In this document: in pieces, positions 1 to 9,930 of the stretch
Layout: every line of letters begins with the position of its first letter
Numbering within the stretch: position 1 is the first letter of the stretch
DNA from: Phocaeicola coprocola DSM 17136
GTDB taxonomy: Bacteria > Bacteroidota > Bacteroidia > Bacteroidales > Bacteroidaceae
Length of the DNA stretch: 64,000 nt
Assembly: GCF_000154845.1 (NCBI RefSeq)
Contig: NZ_DS981462.1
Coordinates: 35,152 to 99,151 of the forward strand
Direction: 5' to 3'
Translations under genes and position numbers: made by a program
Notes under the pieces: model-generated
Told to the model about the DNA's origin: nothing
The model's input: the letters and a program-made list of their open reading frames with translations, nothing else
The model's database searches: none

Positions 1-1240
1 CATCGATAGTCTGGAAAACAGTCAGGTTTTCATCCAGCAACGAAGCCTGATTCTGAGCGAAGTAACCAATCTGCACATTGTGTCCCAATGTAAGTGTTCC
101 CTCGTGCTCTATCTCTCCCATAATACATTTCACAAGCGTAGACTTACCTTCTCCATTCTTTCCCACAAAAGCAACTTTATCGCCACGTTCTATGGTAAGA
201 TTTGCATTACGGAACACCACATGATCACCATAAGTTTTGCCTACTCCTTCCATAATAACCGGATAACTTCCGCTTCGGGGTGAAGGAGGGAATTTGAGTC
301 GGAGTGCCGAAGTATCTTCTTCATCAACTTCAATAAGTTCCAGTTTCTCCAGCATCTTTACGCGACTCTGTACCTGAAGTGTCTTACTGTATGTTCCTTT
401 GAAACGTTCAATAAAGTCTTTCGTTTCCTGAATCATCTTCTGCTGTTCTTCGTATTGCTTCATCTGCTGTTCACGACGTTCCTTACGCAATACAAGATAC
501 TGCGAATAGTTTACCTTATAGTCGTAAATACGTCCCATCGTCACTTCAATGGTACGTGTAGTAATATTGTCGACAAACTTACGGTCGTGACTGATAACTA
601 CCACAGCCTTGGCACTGTTAATCAGAAATTCTTCCAACCAGCCGATAGATTCAATATCCAGGTGATTAGTCGGCTCGTCCAGCAATAATACATCCGGGTT
701 CTGCAACAGCAGTTTAGCCAGTTCGATACGCATGCGCCATCCTCCACTGAAATCACTGGTAGGACGGTTAAAATCCTCACGCATGAAACCCAGTCCGAGC
801 AAAGCCTTCTCTACGTCCTCTTCAAAGTGAGTCATATCAATGGCATAAAACTTCTCGCTCATTGCCGCAACCTTTTCTATCAACTCCATATACGAATCGC
901 TTTCGTAATCGGTACGGGTAGCCAGCTCGTTGTTCATGCGTTCTATCTCTTCTTCCATTTCACGAAGATGAGCAAAAGCCTGCGATGCTTCCTCGAACAC
1001 CGTACGTCCATCCTCCGTCATCAGATGCTGAGGCAGATAAGCAATTACACAGTCTTTAGGAGCCGTCACCTTTCCACGGGTAGGCTGACGTACCCCTGCC
1101 AATATTTTCAATAAGGTCGATTTCCCTGCTCCGTTCTTTCCCATCAGGGCGATACGGTCTTTTTCATTAATCTGAAAACTAATGTCACTAAATAAGGTGG
1201 TTCCGCCAAATTCGACGGTAAGTCCATCTACTGAAATCAT
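1..1240 (-). CDS. ABC-F family ATPase (3' end outside window)
   Basis: Soluble tandem ATPase of the ABC-F family, whose members act on the ribosome (translation factors or antibiotic protection) rather than transporting solutes. Reading the minus strand from ATG at 1240, the first domain has Walker A (GKNGAGKST, about residue 35), signature FSGGWRMR, and Walker B LLLDEPTNHLD. A charged linker follows (RKERREQQMKQYEEQQK), then a second Walker A (GKNGEGKST). No membrane segments are visible, which fits ABC-F. The C-terminus lies beyond base 1. It follows mfd on the same strand, 150 bases away with a small hairpin between, so it is probably separately transcribed. The subfamily (EttA, Uup or resistance type) cannot be settled from this fragment. 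Confidence 0.9.
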   Translation of the reverse strand, partial: MISVDGLTVEFGGTTLFSDISFQINEKDRIALMGKNGAGKSTLLKILAGVRQPTRGKVTAPKDCVIAYLPQHLMTEDGRTVFEEASQAFAHLREMEEEIERMNNELATRTDYESDSYMELIEKVAAMSEKFYAIDMTHFEEDVEKALLGLGFMREDFNRPTSDFSGGWRMRIELAKLLLQNPDVLLLDEPTNHLDIESIGWLEEFLINSAKAVVVISHDRKFVDNITTRTIEVTMGRIYDYKVNYSQYLVLRKERREQQMKQYEEQQKMIQETKDFIERFKGTYSKTLQVQSRVKMLEKLELIEVDEEDTSALRLKFPPSPRSGSYPVIMEGVGKTYGDHVVFRNANLTIERGDKVAFVGKNGEGKSTLVKCIMGEIEHEGTLTLGHNVQIGYFAQNQASLLDENLTVFQTID

Positions 1241-1285
1241 AAAATATTACGTATTAGTATATAAAATTACATCATCTATCTCAAA

Positions 1286-1302
1286 AGCCGAACTGCTCGG
1301 CC
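1286..1302 (-). terminator. Small hairpin after mfd
   Basis: GCCGA and TCGGC (1287-1291, 1297-1301) form a short stem with a 5-base loop, followed on the minus strand by TTTTG. It is a weak terminator candidate for mfd. The rest of 1241-1392 shows nothing else. Confidence 0.4.
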
Positions 1303-1392
1303 GGATTTTTTAATTGTCCGACGACCAGTCCCTTTAAAGAAACCATTTTCACTGACAACAGGTTTTCCGCTACAATGCTTTCCGGCGCACAA

Positions 1393-4300
1393 TTACCCCA
1401 AGCTGACCATTTCCTGTAAAATCCGGACTGCTGAATCCACATCAGTAATATCTTTCACAATCATGCTGCGGCGTCCGTTCTGTTCACGCAAGTTGCATAC
1501 TCTCGGATACTTTGCCATATAGTCGATTATCTTTCCAAAAGCGGCACTCTGATAATACGGACTGTCCGGATTGCTTACAAAATAAAGAATCATCTTACCA
1601 CCTTTCAGTACAGCTTTTTCCACTCCCAAACGTTTTGCCAGGCGACGAAGAGGCACAATGCGAATCAACTCTTCCCCTTCAGGCGGAATCTTTCCAAAGC
1701 GGTCGACCAGACGTTCCTTGAAAGCCTCTACATCACGGTCGAGTTCCAGTTTGTCCAGTTCACGATAAAGCAACATTCGTTCACTGCTGCTTGGAATATA
1801 TTCGTTAGGGAACAATAATTCCAAATCACTTTCTACAGTACATTCGTCCACGAAATCTTCGCCACTGATTTTTTCTTCTCCTGCTTTTATCTCGTCGGCA
1901 TAAAGTTCTGCAAACTCATCATTCTTCAATTCGGTTACAGCTTCCGACAGAATCTTCTGATAGGTTTCATATCCCAAGTCTGCTATAAAACCACTTTGTT
2001 CAGCTCCCAGCATATTACCAGCACCACGAATATCCAAATCCTGCATGGCAATGTGTATACCGCTTCCCAAATCGCTAAAGTTTTCGATGGCTTGAAGACG
2101 GCGTTTGGCTTCGGGGGTAAGCGATGACAACGGAGGAGCCAGCAAATAACAGAAAGCTTTTTTGTTGCTTCGTCCTACACGTCCGCGCATCTGGTGCAAG
2201 TCACTCAACCCAAAGTTCTGTGCCTGATTAATGATAATCGTATTGGCATTCGGAATATCAATTCCACTTTCGATGATAGTAGTTGCAAGCAACACATCAT
2301 AATCATAGTTTACAAAACCGAAGATTATCTTTTCCAGTTCTTCGGGCTGCATCTGTCCATGTCCGATACATACACGGCAATCAGGAATATTGCGCACAAT
2401 CATTGCTTTCAGTTCCATCAGGTTCTGAATGCGGTTGTTCACGAAAAATACCTGTCCGTTCCGGCTCATCTCGAAGTTTATCGCTTCCGTTATTATCTCT
2501 TCGTTAAACGTATGCACCTCCGTCTGTATCGGATAGCGGTTGGGCGGTGGTGTCTGTATAACCGAGAGGTCACGAGCCCCCATCAACGAAAACTGAAGTG
2601 TACGCGGAATAGGTGTTGCCGTCATGGTCAGTGTGTCTACATTGACCTTTATCTGACGCAATTTTTCTTTTACACTTACTCCAAACTTTTGTTCTTCATC
2701 GATAATCAGCAAACCCAGATCATGGAACTTTACACTTTTACCGATAATCTTATGCGTACCTATCAAAATATTGACAGTACCAGCTTCCAACTCCTTCAGA
2801 ATACGAGATGTATCTTTAGCTGTACGGGCACGGCTCAGATATTCTACCTTACAAGGCATCCCTTCCAGACGTTTACAGAAAGTCTGGTAGTGCTGATAAG
2901 CCAATACAGTAGTAGGAACAAGCACAGCAACCTGCTTATTGTCGGCCACGGCCTTAAATGCGGCACGTATGGCAACTTCTGTTTTTCCGAAGCCCACATC
3001 ACCACACACAAGGCGATCCATCGGACGATCGCTCTCCATATCGGCTTTTACTTCCTGAGTAGCTTTCAACTGGTCGGGAGTGTCCTCATAGATAAAGCTT
3101 GCCTCCAGTTCATGCTGCATAAAACTGTCCGGACTATATTTAAACCCTTTTTCCTGCTTACGCTGTGAATAAAGTTTAATCAAATCACGGGCAATATCCT
3201 TAATCTTAGTCTTAGTACGTTCCTTGATCTTTTCCCATGCTCCCGTACCCAATTTACTGATACGAGGCTGTTCTCCTTCTTTTCCCTTATATTTGGAAAT
3301 CTTATGCAGAGAATGAATAGAAACAAACACCACATCATCGTTCTGATAAACCAGCTTAATAACTTCCTGCGTTGTATTCCCGTTCGGGATGCGCACAAGT
3401 CCGGCAAACTTTCCGATTCCATGATCAATATGCACCACATAATCACCCGGTTCGAACATGTTAAGCTCTTTCAAAGAAAGTGCGACCTTACCACTTCTTG
3501 CCTTATCACTGCGCAGATTATATTTATGAAAACGGTCGAATATCTGATGATCGGTAAAAATACAGCAATGCAACGTGTGATCGACAAATCCTTCGTGCAA
3601 GGTACGGTCTACAGCTGTAAAATCTATCTTATCACCACGCTCACGAAAGATATCTGCCAGTCGGTCCGTCTGTTTTACACTGTCAGAACATATATAAATG
3701 GAATATCCCCGCTGTAAATAATCTGTCAATGAACTTGCTACCAAATCGAAATTCTTATGGAAAATAGGCTGTACAGACGTATTGAACTTCAGTGTAGCCT
3801 GAGGTGTCCCCGTTGCCTTGTGTCCGAAATCAATCCGCCGGAACTCCAGTGATTCTACCGTAAACTCAGCACCGTCTATCAGCTTCCGCTCCAGGTTCAT
3901 CAACTCAGTCTGCTCTCCCTCATATGCGGTCAGTGCCTGAGGCGAGAGAGCCTCATCATGAATTATCTGGATACGTTCGCGTACCCACAATAAATCTTTT
4001 ACCCATAAAACAGTTTCACGTGGAATAAAGCTCAGGAAACTGATATCGCCATCCATAGCCTGTGCCAGTTCCGGAACAATACTTACCGAATCTTTTTTCT
4101 CACGCGACAACTGGCTTTCTACCTCAAAGGTACGTATACTATCTATCTCATCACCGAAAAAGTCTACTCGGTAAGGATATTCAGAAGCGAAAGAATAGAC
4201 GTCGATGATACTACCGCGTGTAGCGAACTGTCCCGGTTCATATACATAGTCAACATGCTCGAAGCCATAATCCGAAAGTGTTTTGGTAATTTCATCCGTA

Positions 4301-4755
4301 TCAATGTGCTGTCCGACAGTCAGCTTCAGTGTTCTGTCACTCAGTATCTTCGGTGAAACGACCTTCTCGGCAAGCGCATCGGGATAAGTTACAACTGTTA
4401 CTGGTTCATTCTTTTCCAGCCTGCTCAACACTTCAGTACGGAGTATTTCATTGGCTGCATCTTTTTGACCGTATTTAATAGCCCTGCGATAAGATGAAGG
4501 GAAAAATAAAATCTGTTCATCACCGTTCACCTGCACCATATCATGATAAAAATATCCGGCTTCCTCCTGATCATTCAAGACAAAAAGATATACGCCCGAT
4601 ACCGACTTGATAAAGCAGGAAGCAAACAACGATGCGCACGAAGCATGTGTTCCCTCTAAAAATACAGTACGGATATCATTATTTTTTAAAGTATTCGCCA
4701 ATCCTTCCAAGGCCGGATGACGAGTATAACGCGATTGAAGTTCTGTTATTCCCAT
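1393..4755 (-). CDS. mfd: Transcription-repair coupling factor Mfd
   Basis: Mfd removes RNA polymerase stalled at DNA lesions and recruits UvrA. The reading frame is about 1120 residues, the usual family length. An N-terminal UvrB-like region is followed by the RNAP-interacting domain (PGDYVVHIDHGIG, near residue 470). The superfamily 2 translocase follows: Walker A GDVGFGKTE near residue 590, DEEQ box near 690, TATPIPRTL just after, and the GRVGRS motif. A C-terminal TRCF domain completes it. The frame is open to an ATG at 4779, but the ATG at 4755 (MGITELQ) resembles the normal Mfd start better. A possible promoter lies at 4827-4834. Nothing looks broken. Confidence 0.96.
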   Translation of the reverse strand: MGITELQSRYTRHPALEGLANTLKNNDIRTVFLEGTHASCASLFASCFIKSVSGVYLFVLNDQEEAGYFYHDMVQVNGDEQILFFPSSYRRAIKYGQKDAANEILRTEVLSRLEKNEPVTVVTYPDALAEKVVSPKILSDRTLKLTVGQHIDTDEITKTLSDYGFEHVDYVYEPGQFATRGSIIDVYSFASEYPYRVDFFGDEIDSIRTFEVESQLSREKKDSVSIVPELAQAMDGDISFLSFIPRETVLWVKDLLWVRERIQIIHDEALSPQALTAYEGEQTELMNLERKLIDGAEFTVESLEFRRIDFGHKATGTPQATLKFNTSVQPIFHKNFDLVASSLTDYLQRGYSIYICSDSVKQTDRLADIFRERGDKIDFTAVDRTLHEGFVDHTLHCCIFTDHQIFDRFHKYNLRSDKARSGKVALSLKELNMFEPGDYVVHIDHGIGKFAGLVRIPNGNTTQEVIKLVYQNDDVVFVSIHSLHKISKYKGKEGEQPRISKLGTGAWEKIKERTKTKIKDIARDLIKLYSQRKQEKGFKYSPDSFMQHELEASFIYEDTPDQLKATQEVKADMESDRPMDRLVCGDVGFGKTEVAIRAAFKAVADNKQVAVLVPTTVLAYQHYQTFCKRLEGMPCKVEYLSRARTAKDTSRILKELEAGTVNILIGTHKIIGKSVKFHDLGLLIIDEEQKFGVSVKEKLRQIKVNVDTLTMTATPIPRTLQFSLMGARDLSVIQTPPPNRYPIQTEVHTFNEEIITEAINFEMSRNGQVFFVNNRIQNLMELKAMIVRNIPDCRVCIGHGQMQPEELEKIIFGFVNYDYDVLLATTIIESGIDIPNANTIIINQAQNFGLSDLHQMRGRVGRSNKKAFCYLLAPPLSSLTPEAKRRLQAIENFSDLGSGIHIAMQDLDIRGAGNMLGAEQSGFIADLGYETYQKILSEAVTELKNDEFAELYADEIKAGEEKISGEDFVDECTVESDLELLFPNEYIPSSSERMLLYRELDKLELDRDVEAFKERLVDRFGKIPPEGEELIRIVPLRRLAKRLGVEKAVLKGGKMILYFVSNPDSPYYQSAAFGKIIDYMAKYPRVCNLREQNGRRSMIVKDITDVDSAVRILQEMVSLG

Positions 4756-4826
4756 TGTTATCATCAATAGTATAGTCACATCTTCCTGACCTCGCCGGCA
4801 GAAGATTACTCATATAATAAACAATG

Positions 4827-4834
4827 CAAAATTA
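4827..4834 (-). promoter_or_regulatory. Possible mfd -7 box
   Basis: On the minus strand this reads TAATTTTG, matching the Bacteroides -7 consensus TAnnTTTG. No clear -33 TTTG is present, so support is moderate. Confidence 0.35.
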
Positions 4835-4942
4835 TAAAATAATTTCAGTACAGAAGAATATAAACCCGAGCTTGAAGAAAAACAAAAGCTTTTTTAGATT
4901 TTCAAAATAAGAAATTTTATCCATAAAAACGGAAAGAATGAA

Positions 4943-4950
4943 TAACTTTG
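4943..4950 (+). promoter_or_regulatory. -7 box for dehydrogenase/TPR pair
   Basis: TAACTTTG matches TAnnTTTG and sits 43 bases before the ATG at 4994. No good -33 element was seen. Confidence 0.5.
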
Positions 4951-4993
4951 CAGAAAAACCAATATCTTAACAACAAAAAGATAAATAAAGGAA

Positions 4994-5911
4994 ATGACAA
5001 GGTTTAAGAAAATAGTAGCGGTAGACGAAACGCTGCTTAATGAAGAAGCCCTACAACAGCTGCAAAAGCTGGGAGAAGAAGTAGTGGTATATCATGATTT
5101 TCCACAAGACGAACATATCGTAACCGAGCGTATCGGTGATGCCGACTGCCTGTTAGTATCATTCCGTACACCTATCAGAAAAAGTGTACTCGATGCCTGC
5201 CGCAATATACAATACATAGGCATGTGCTGCACACTCTATAACCCGGAAAGCTGTAACGTGGATGTTATAGAAGCCCAACGAAGAGGAATTACCGTGCTCG
5301 GAGTAAAAGATTATGGCGACGAAGGAGTTCTAGAGTATGTAATAAGCGAACTGGTACGATTATTACACGGATTTGGAGGCATACGCTGGCGTAAGGAAAG
5401 TACTGAACTGACCAGACGGAAGATAGGAATCATCGGAATGGGTAAAACCGGACGAATGGTTGCCGATGCGCTGAAGTTTTTCGGAGCAGAAGTCAGCTAC
5501 TTCAGCCGCCACAGAAAAGCAGATGCAGACAACGCCGGATTTGTGTACATGCCACTCGATGAACTGTTGGATAAAAATGAAATAATCTGCACATGTATTC
5601 CTCGTAACAATTATCTGCTGGAAAAAAGAGAATTTTCCATTTTAGGCAATAACAAAATTGTAGTGAATACTTCAGTAGGACCGACATTCGATGTTGCTGC
5701 CATGAAAGATTGGCTGAATGAGTCACCCGACAATTATTATCTTTGTGACGCGACAGGAATGGGCAACGTATACGAAGAACTGAAATCATGCAGTAATCTT
5801 TTATATACGCCCTATATTTCAGGAAAGTCCATACAAAGTGTCGAAAGACTTTCACAAAAAGCTTTGGCCAACATAGAGTCTTACCTTACGGCATCAGCCA
5901 ATAATAAATAA
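4994..5911 (+). CDS. D-2-hydroxyacid dehydrogenase-like protein lacking catalytic residues
   Basis: 305 residues with the fold pattern of NAD-dependent D-2-hydroxyacid dehydrogenases. The nucleotide-binding motif GIIGMGKTG lies near residue 143, followed by SYFSR at the expected strand end. Compared with phosphoglycerate dehydrogenase, the catalytic Arg of NASRG is replaced (NTSVG), the DVFxxEP region with its Glu reads CDATGMG, and the TPHIG His is Tyr (TPYIS). All three catalytic positions therefore seem lost, so ordinary hydroxyacid oxidation is doubtful. It may bind NAD or ligand in a structural or sensory role; that is inference. The ATG at 4994 has AAAGGA shortly upstream. The TPR gene follows after 30 bases and is probably co-transcribed. 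Confidence 0.8.
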   Translation: MTRFKKIVAVDETLLNEEALQQLQKLGEEVVVYHDFPQDEHIVTERIGDADCLLVSFRTPIRKSVLDACRNIQYIGMCCTLYNPESCNVDVIEAQRRGITVLGVKDYGDEGVLEYVISELVRLLHGFGGIRWRKESTELTRRKIGIIGMGKTGRMVADALKFFGAEVSYFSRHRKADADNAGFVYMPLDELLDKNEIICTCIPRNNYLLEKREFSILGNNKIVVNTSVGPTFDVAAMKDWLNESPDNYYLCDATGMGNVYEELKSCSNLLYTPYISGKSIQSVERLSQKALANIESYLTASANNK

Positions 5912-5941
5912 TACTTTAATATTATTCGACCTATCAACTAT

Positions 5942-8125
5942 ATGTACAACGACATCATTGAATTTCTTGATAACAAACGGCTTAAAGAAGCTCTTGTACA
6001 ACTTACAGCTTTGGCGCATGAAGCAGACAACTGGCAATTAAGTTCTGAAATAGAAAGTTTGCAGACTACTTACAGTTATATGCTGCAATATGCGGCACAG
6101 GGTATGGAAGATCCGGAACGCAACAAATTATACCATCAGTTACTCCGTACAGCATACGAACTTGCCGACCGCACCGAAGCCACACGTAAATATCGTACTG
6201 GAACAGGATATATGCATGGAAAATATTACAGTTTTCAGCAAATTCCACCACATTCTTATCAGGAAATCTGTCTCAGTCTTGAAGCTTTCAGCGAAAATCT
6301 GGGAATGGCTCAGATAACAGTCATGGACGAAGAACGGCGTAGTGAAACAGTTAACAAGCTATATATCGAGCATGAAAAGTATGTTACTGAGTTATTCGAT
6401 ATAATATGGATTTCTACACATTGGACAGATGAAGACTTGTCGGGTGCAAATTCCATATTGGAATCACTGCTCGTTCCTGCCAACGATGTAGCTGTAATGA
6501 TAAGTGCAGTCACTTTAAGCCTGATACAAGTATTCGACAGCCGGAAGTTCCAATTCCTTATTAAGGCATATCAGACACACAGCGAAACAATAGTTGTCCA
6601 ACGTGCTTTGATTGGAATTGCTCTGACAGCCTATTATCAAGAAAAAAGGTTAAAGCTATATCCGGATCTGCAAGCAGCCTTATCATTACTAAGCGACTCT
6701 ACCCCGATCATTAAGGAACTGAACAAACTTCAGACCCTCCTGCTCCTTTCCCGTGAAACGGAAAAGATAGAAAAGAAACTGCGTGAAGAAATTATACCCA
6801 ACATGAAGATTTCTCCGGAAATGCTGAACCAAAATCAGAAAATCATTGATCTGGAGGATTTGGAAGACAAGAATCCTGAATGGGAGAAAGAGATGAAACG
6901 TGTCGAAGAAAGTATACGCGAACTGGGAGAGTTACAGCTGGAAGGAGCAGATACCTACCTGAGTGCCTTTGCCCAACTGAAATCGTATCCGTTTTTCCGT
7001 CAGGCAGCACACTGGTTTTATCCATTCGACCGCCAGCATCCTGACATTGTGAAACTATTCACCAATCACAAGTCCACAGAAGGCAAATCGCTTATAAATC
7101 TGCTTATGGAATCAACCATGTTCTGCAATTCGGATAAATATTCTTTCTGTCTTGCTTTAAAGGATATTCCCAAACAGCAATTAGAGATGTTTACGGCAGA
7201 AGCTACCGAACAAAACCAAATACTGAAAGAAGGAAGCGAACAATTTGCAGAAACAATAAAAGGAGAAAAAAAGCCAAGCAATATCAGCCGTCAGTACATA
7301 CACGACCTGTACCGCTTCTTCAAGTTATGGATGTATCGCAGTGAAATGCACGATATCTTTACAGACGATTTGTCACTCTGGAAATGTGAAGCTCTGAAAC
7401 CGTTGATGCATACTCCGGAAAACCTGAAACAAATAGCCGACTATTTATTTTCTAAAGACTATTTTCAGGAAGCATGCACGATATATTATGACGAATTATG
7501 CAACAAGGGAAAAGGCGATGCCGACTCCTGGCAAAAGGCCGGATTCTGCCTTCAGAAAATGAAAAAATACACCGAAGCATTGCAGGCTTACGCTCAGGCA
7601 GATTTATTGAAACCTGAACATATATGGACGTTAAAGCAAATGGCACAATGCCATAAGAAATTACATCATTATCAAGAAGCACTCGACTGTCTGTACAAAG
7701 TAGAAACAATGCAACCCGACAACTTGAATTTGCTTCTGCAAATAGGACAATGTCTTGCCAGCCTGCACATGTACGACAAAGCTTTGTCTTATTTCTTCAA
7801 AGTGGAATATATGGAAACTGCTCCGGCAAATGCACAAAGAGCCATCGGATGGTGTTATTTCATGACAGGAAAATATGCTGAAGCTGCCCGTTTCTTCGAT
7901 AAACTGCAACAGGCTGACGAAGTGCTGACTTCCGACTGGCTGAATGCCGGACACGTATATCTGGCACAAAACAATATACCCAAAGCACTGGAATGCTACA
8001 GACAGGCAGAAAATCATTGCCAAAGTCACGATGAATTCATACAGCTTTACTTAGCAGACAAGGAAGCCTTGCTGCAACAAGGCATATCGGAAGATAATAT
8101 TTATCTGGTTCCAGATATGCTCTAA
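5942..8125 (+). CDS. Tetratricopeptide-repeat protein
   Basis: 727-residue protein without signal peptide or membrane segment, so probably cytoplasmic. The C-terminal third (about residues 510-700) carries successive TPR-like units, for example KAGFCLQKMKKYTEALQAY, QCHKKLHHYQEALDCLY, QCLASLHMYDKALSYFF and GWCYFMTGKYAEAARFF. The N-terminal two thirds is helical with no motif I recognise. TPR scaffolds mediate protein-protein contacts; the partner is unknown. It lies 30 bases after the dehydrogenase-like gene, which suggests a joint function, and a strong hairpin follows the stop. Confidence 0.85.
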   Translation: MYNDIIEFLDNKRLKEALVQLTALAHEADNWQLSSEIESLQTTYSYMLQYAAQGMEDPERNKLYHQLLRTAYELADRTEATRKYRTGTGYMHGKYYSFQQIPPHSYQEICLSLEAFSENLGMAQITVMDEERRSETVNKLYIEHEKYVTELFDIIWISTHWTDEDLSGANSILESLLVPANDVAVMISAVTLSLIQVFDSRKFQFLIKAYQTHSETIVVQRALIGIALTAYYQEKRLKLYPDLQAALSLLSDSTPIIKELNKLQTLLLLSRETEKIEKKLREEIIPNMKISPEMLNQNQKIIDLEDLEDKNPEWEKEMKRVEESIRELGELQLEGADTYLSAFAQLKSYPFFRQAAHWFYPFDRQHPDIVKLFTNHKSTEGKSLINLLMESTMFCNSDKYSFCLALKDIPKQQLEMFTAEATEQNQILKEGSEQFAETIKGEKKPSNISRQYIHDLYRFFKLWMYRSEMHDIFTDDLSLWKCEALKPLMHTPENLKQIADYLFSKDYFQEACTIYYDELCNKGKGDADSWQKAGFCLQKMKKYTEALQAYAQADLLKPEHIWTLKQMAQCHKKLHHYQEALDCLYKVETMQPDNLNLLLQIGQCLASLHMYDKALSYFFKVEYMETAPANAQRAIGWCYFMTGKYAEAARFFDKLQQADEVLTSDWLNAGHVYLAQNNIPKALECYRQAENHCQSHDEFIQLYLADKEALLQQGISEDNIYLVPDML

Positions 8126-8128
8126 CAC

Positions 8129-8185
8129 AAAAATCCCCTTCTTCAGTTTTGCTCAATACATGGAAAACCGAGGAAGGGGATTTTG
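8129..8185. terminator. Bidirectional terminator between TPR gene and amylase
   Basis: Arms AAATCCCCTTCTTC (ending 8144) and GAGGAAGGGGATTT (from 8170) pair with one mismatch. A and T tracts on the outer sides let it serve both convergent genes. Confidence 0.8.
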
Positions 8186-8202
8186 TATCGTAATATTCAG
8201 AA

Positions 8203-9924
8203 TCAGATAGTCATTTTAAGAATCTTACCACCCCATTCCGGTAAGTCAACAGCAACAGGCTTATCGCTCGCGAATGAGATAGTTTCGTCTTTTCCCGACA
8301 ACAGATCCGTTGCCTGAACTGTTTTATATTCCGGTATCTGCAAATATTCGAAAGCATGATAAGGAATGTTCACAGACAGATGGACAGGCATATTGTCGAA
8401 ATTCACCAAAACCAGCAATACTTCATTTTCATATTTACGGATAAATACATACTGACGGTGCTCATTCATCAGCCAGTTTCCTTTATTCGCATACATCAGA
8501 TCGAAAAATGCTCCATGTGATATAGCCTTTTCCTCACGGCATAAATTCAGGACATGCTGATAAAAACTGCGAAGCTCCTTTTCCTTATCATTCAGTAAAT
8601 GCAAATTATAACGTCCGTGATTACTCCACCGGCGGATAGTATCCACACTCCAGTAATCAAAAATAGTAGTTCGTCCGTCACGGCCACTGAATCCTTCGCT
8701 ATCCATTCCTCTTTCTCCCAGTTCCTGACCAAAATAAATCATCATAGGATTGGTGTTCATACAAGCCGAAACCAGCAAAGCAGGAAGAGCCTTACGTGCA
8801 TCGCCTGCAAAGAAATCGGAAGCAATACGCTGTTCATCGTGATTTTCCAGGAAGTTCAGCATGTGCGGCTGTATATCGTCCACACTCTGCCAGCAATTTG
8901 TAATGGCAGTAGCCGATCCATATCCACAAGTTACGGCACGAAGGGTATCATACAGTCCCACCTTATCGTAAAGATAATCAAAATGCCCGTTGAATATATA
9001 ATTACGGTATTCGTTCGGATTATAAACCTCAGCGATAAATATAAGTTCCGGATGCTGTTCTTTCACCTGAGGAATAGCCCATCCCCAAAATTCACAGGGA
9101 ACCATCTCTGCCATATCGCAACGGAAACCGTCTATACCCTTTGCTGCCCAGAACAGCAGGATATCTCTCATCTTATACCAGGTATCGGGAACAGGAGAAA
9201 AATGGTTGCCGGTGTTTCCCATGTAATCGACTCCATAATTCAGTTTTACTGTTTCATACCAGTCGTTTTTGTTCGGATAAGCGTCGAAGCGGTTGTTTCC
9301 CGTAGCTTTAGCCGGCTGTTCTTCGTACATACCAGCCTGTTCATCATAAAAATCAATTTCTCCGCCTAAACTAGTTCCGGGGATATAATAAAAATTATTG
9401 TTTACATCGAAAGCTTTCGAGCTATCATCATCTTCTCCCAAATCCTTCACTCCGTCCGGCTTGGCATACGAATGATACTGACGTGCCACATGGTTTGGCA
9501 CAAAATCAATTATCACTTTCAATCCATTGTCGTGCGAACGTTTTACCAGCAGTTCAAACTCTTCCATACGGCGGTTTACATCAACAGCCAAATCAGGGTC
9601 TATATCATAATAATCGCGGATAGCGTATGGAGAACCTGCCTTACCCTTTATAACAGCAGGATGGTTGCGAGGTATATTGTAAGCTGAATAGTCTGTCTGA
9701 GAGGCATGGGCAATAACCCCTGTATACCAAATATGTGTTGCCCCAAGCTTTTTTATCTCATTCAAAGCCTGGTTTGTAAATCCGGCCATCTTACCACATC
9801 CGTTTTCCTGCAGGCTGCCATTGTAGGCATTGCGTACCTCTTCATTACCAAACAGGCGGGTAAATACCTGATAAATAATTATTTTCTCACTTTGCTCCAT
9901 ATCATTATTGTATTTTGTCTTCAT
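8203..9924 (-). CDS. GH13 alpha-amylase family glycoside hydrolase
   Basis: 573-residue alpha-glucan-active enzyme of family GH13. The (beta/alpha)8 barrel motifs are intact: DFVPNH (region I), GFRCDMAEM with the nucleophile Asp near residue 268, FIAEVYNP with the acid Glu near 297, and FLENHDEQR with the transition-state Asp near 360. A C-terminal beta domain follows. No signal peptide is visible, so it probably acts in the cytoplasm on maltodextrin or glycogen-type substrates; exact specificity cannot be read. Starts at 9924 and 9900 (MEQSEK) are both possible. It lies 6 bases after the patatin gene in a three-gene operon. Confidence 0.9.
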   Translation of the reverse strand: MKTKYNNDMEQSEKIIIYQVFTRLFGNEEVRNAYNGSLQENGCGKMAGFTNQALNEIKKLGATHIWYTGVIAHASQTDYSAYNIPRNHPAVIKGKAGSPYAIRDYYDIDPDLAVDVNRRMEEFELLVKRSHDNGLKVIIDFVPNHVARQYHSYAKPDGVKDLGEDDDSSKAFDVNNNFYYIPGTSLGGEIDFYDEQAGMYEEQPAKATGNNRFDAYPNKNDWYETVKLNYGVDYMGNTGNHFSPVPDTWYKMRDILLFWAAKGIDGFRCDMAEMVPCEFWGWAIPQVKEQHPELIFIAEVYNPNEYRNYIFNGHFDYLYDKVGLYDTLRAVTCGYGSATAITNCWQSVDDIQPHMLNFLENHDEQRIASDFFAGDARKALPALLVSACMNTNPMMIYFGQELGERGMDSEGFSGRDGRTTIFDYWSVDTIRRWSNHGRYNLHLLNDKEKELRSFYQHVLNLCREEKAISHGAFFDLMYANKGNWLMNEHRQYVFIRKYENEVLLVLVNFDNMPVHLSVNIPYHAFEYLQIPEYKTVQATDLLSGKDETISFASDKPVAVDLPEWGGKILKMTI

Positions 9925-9930
9925 TTCATA

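Noticed and set aside
2194..3168. 324-residue plus-strand ORF inside mfd
   Set aside because: It lies antisense to a full-length, motif-rich Mfd frame, with no start signals and the Cys/His/Ser-rich composition of a shadow frame.
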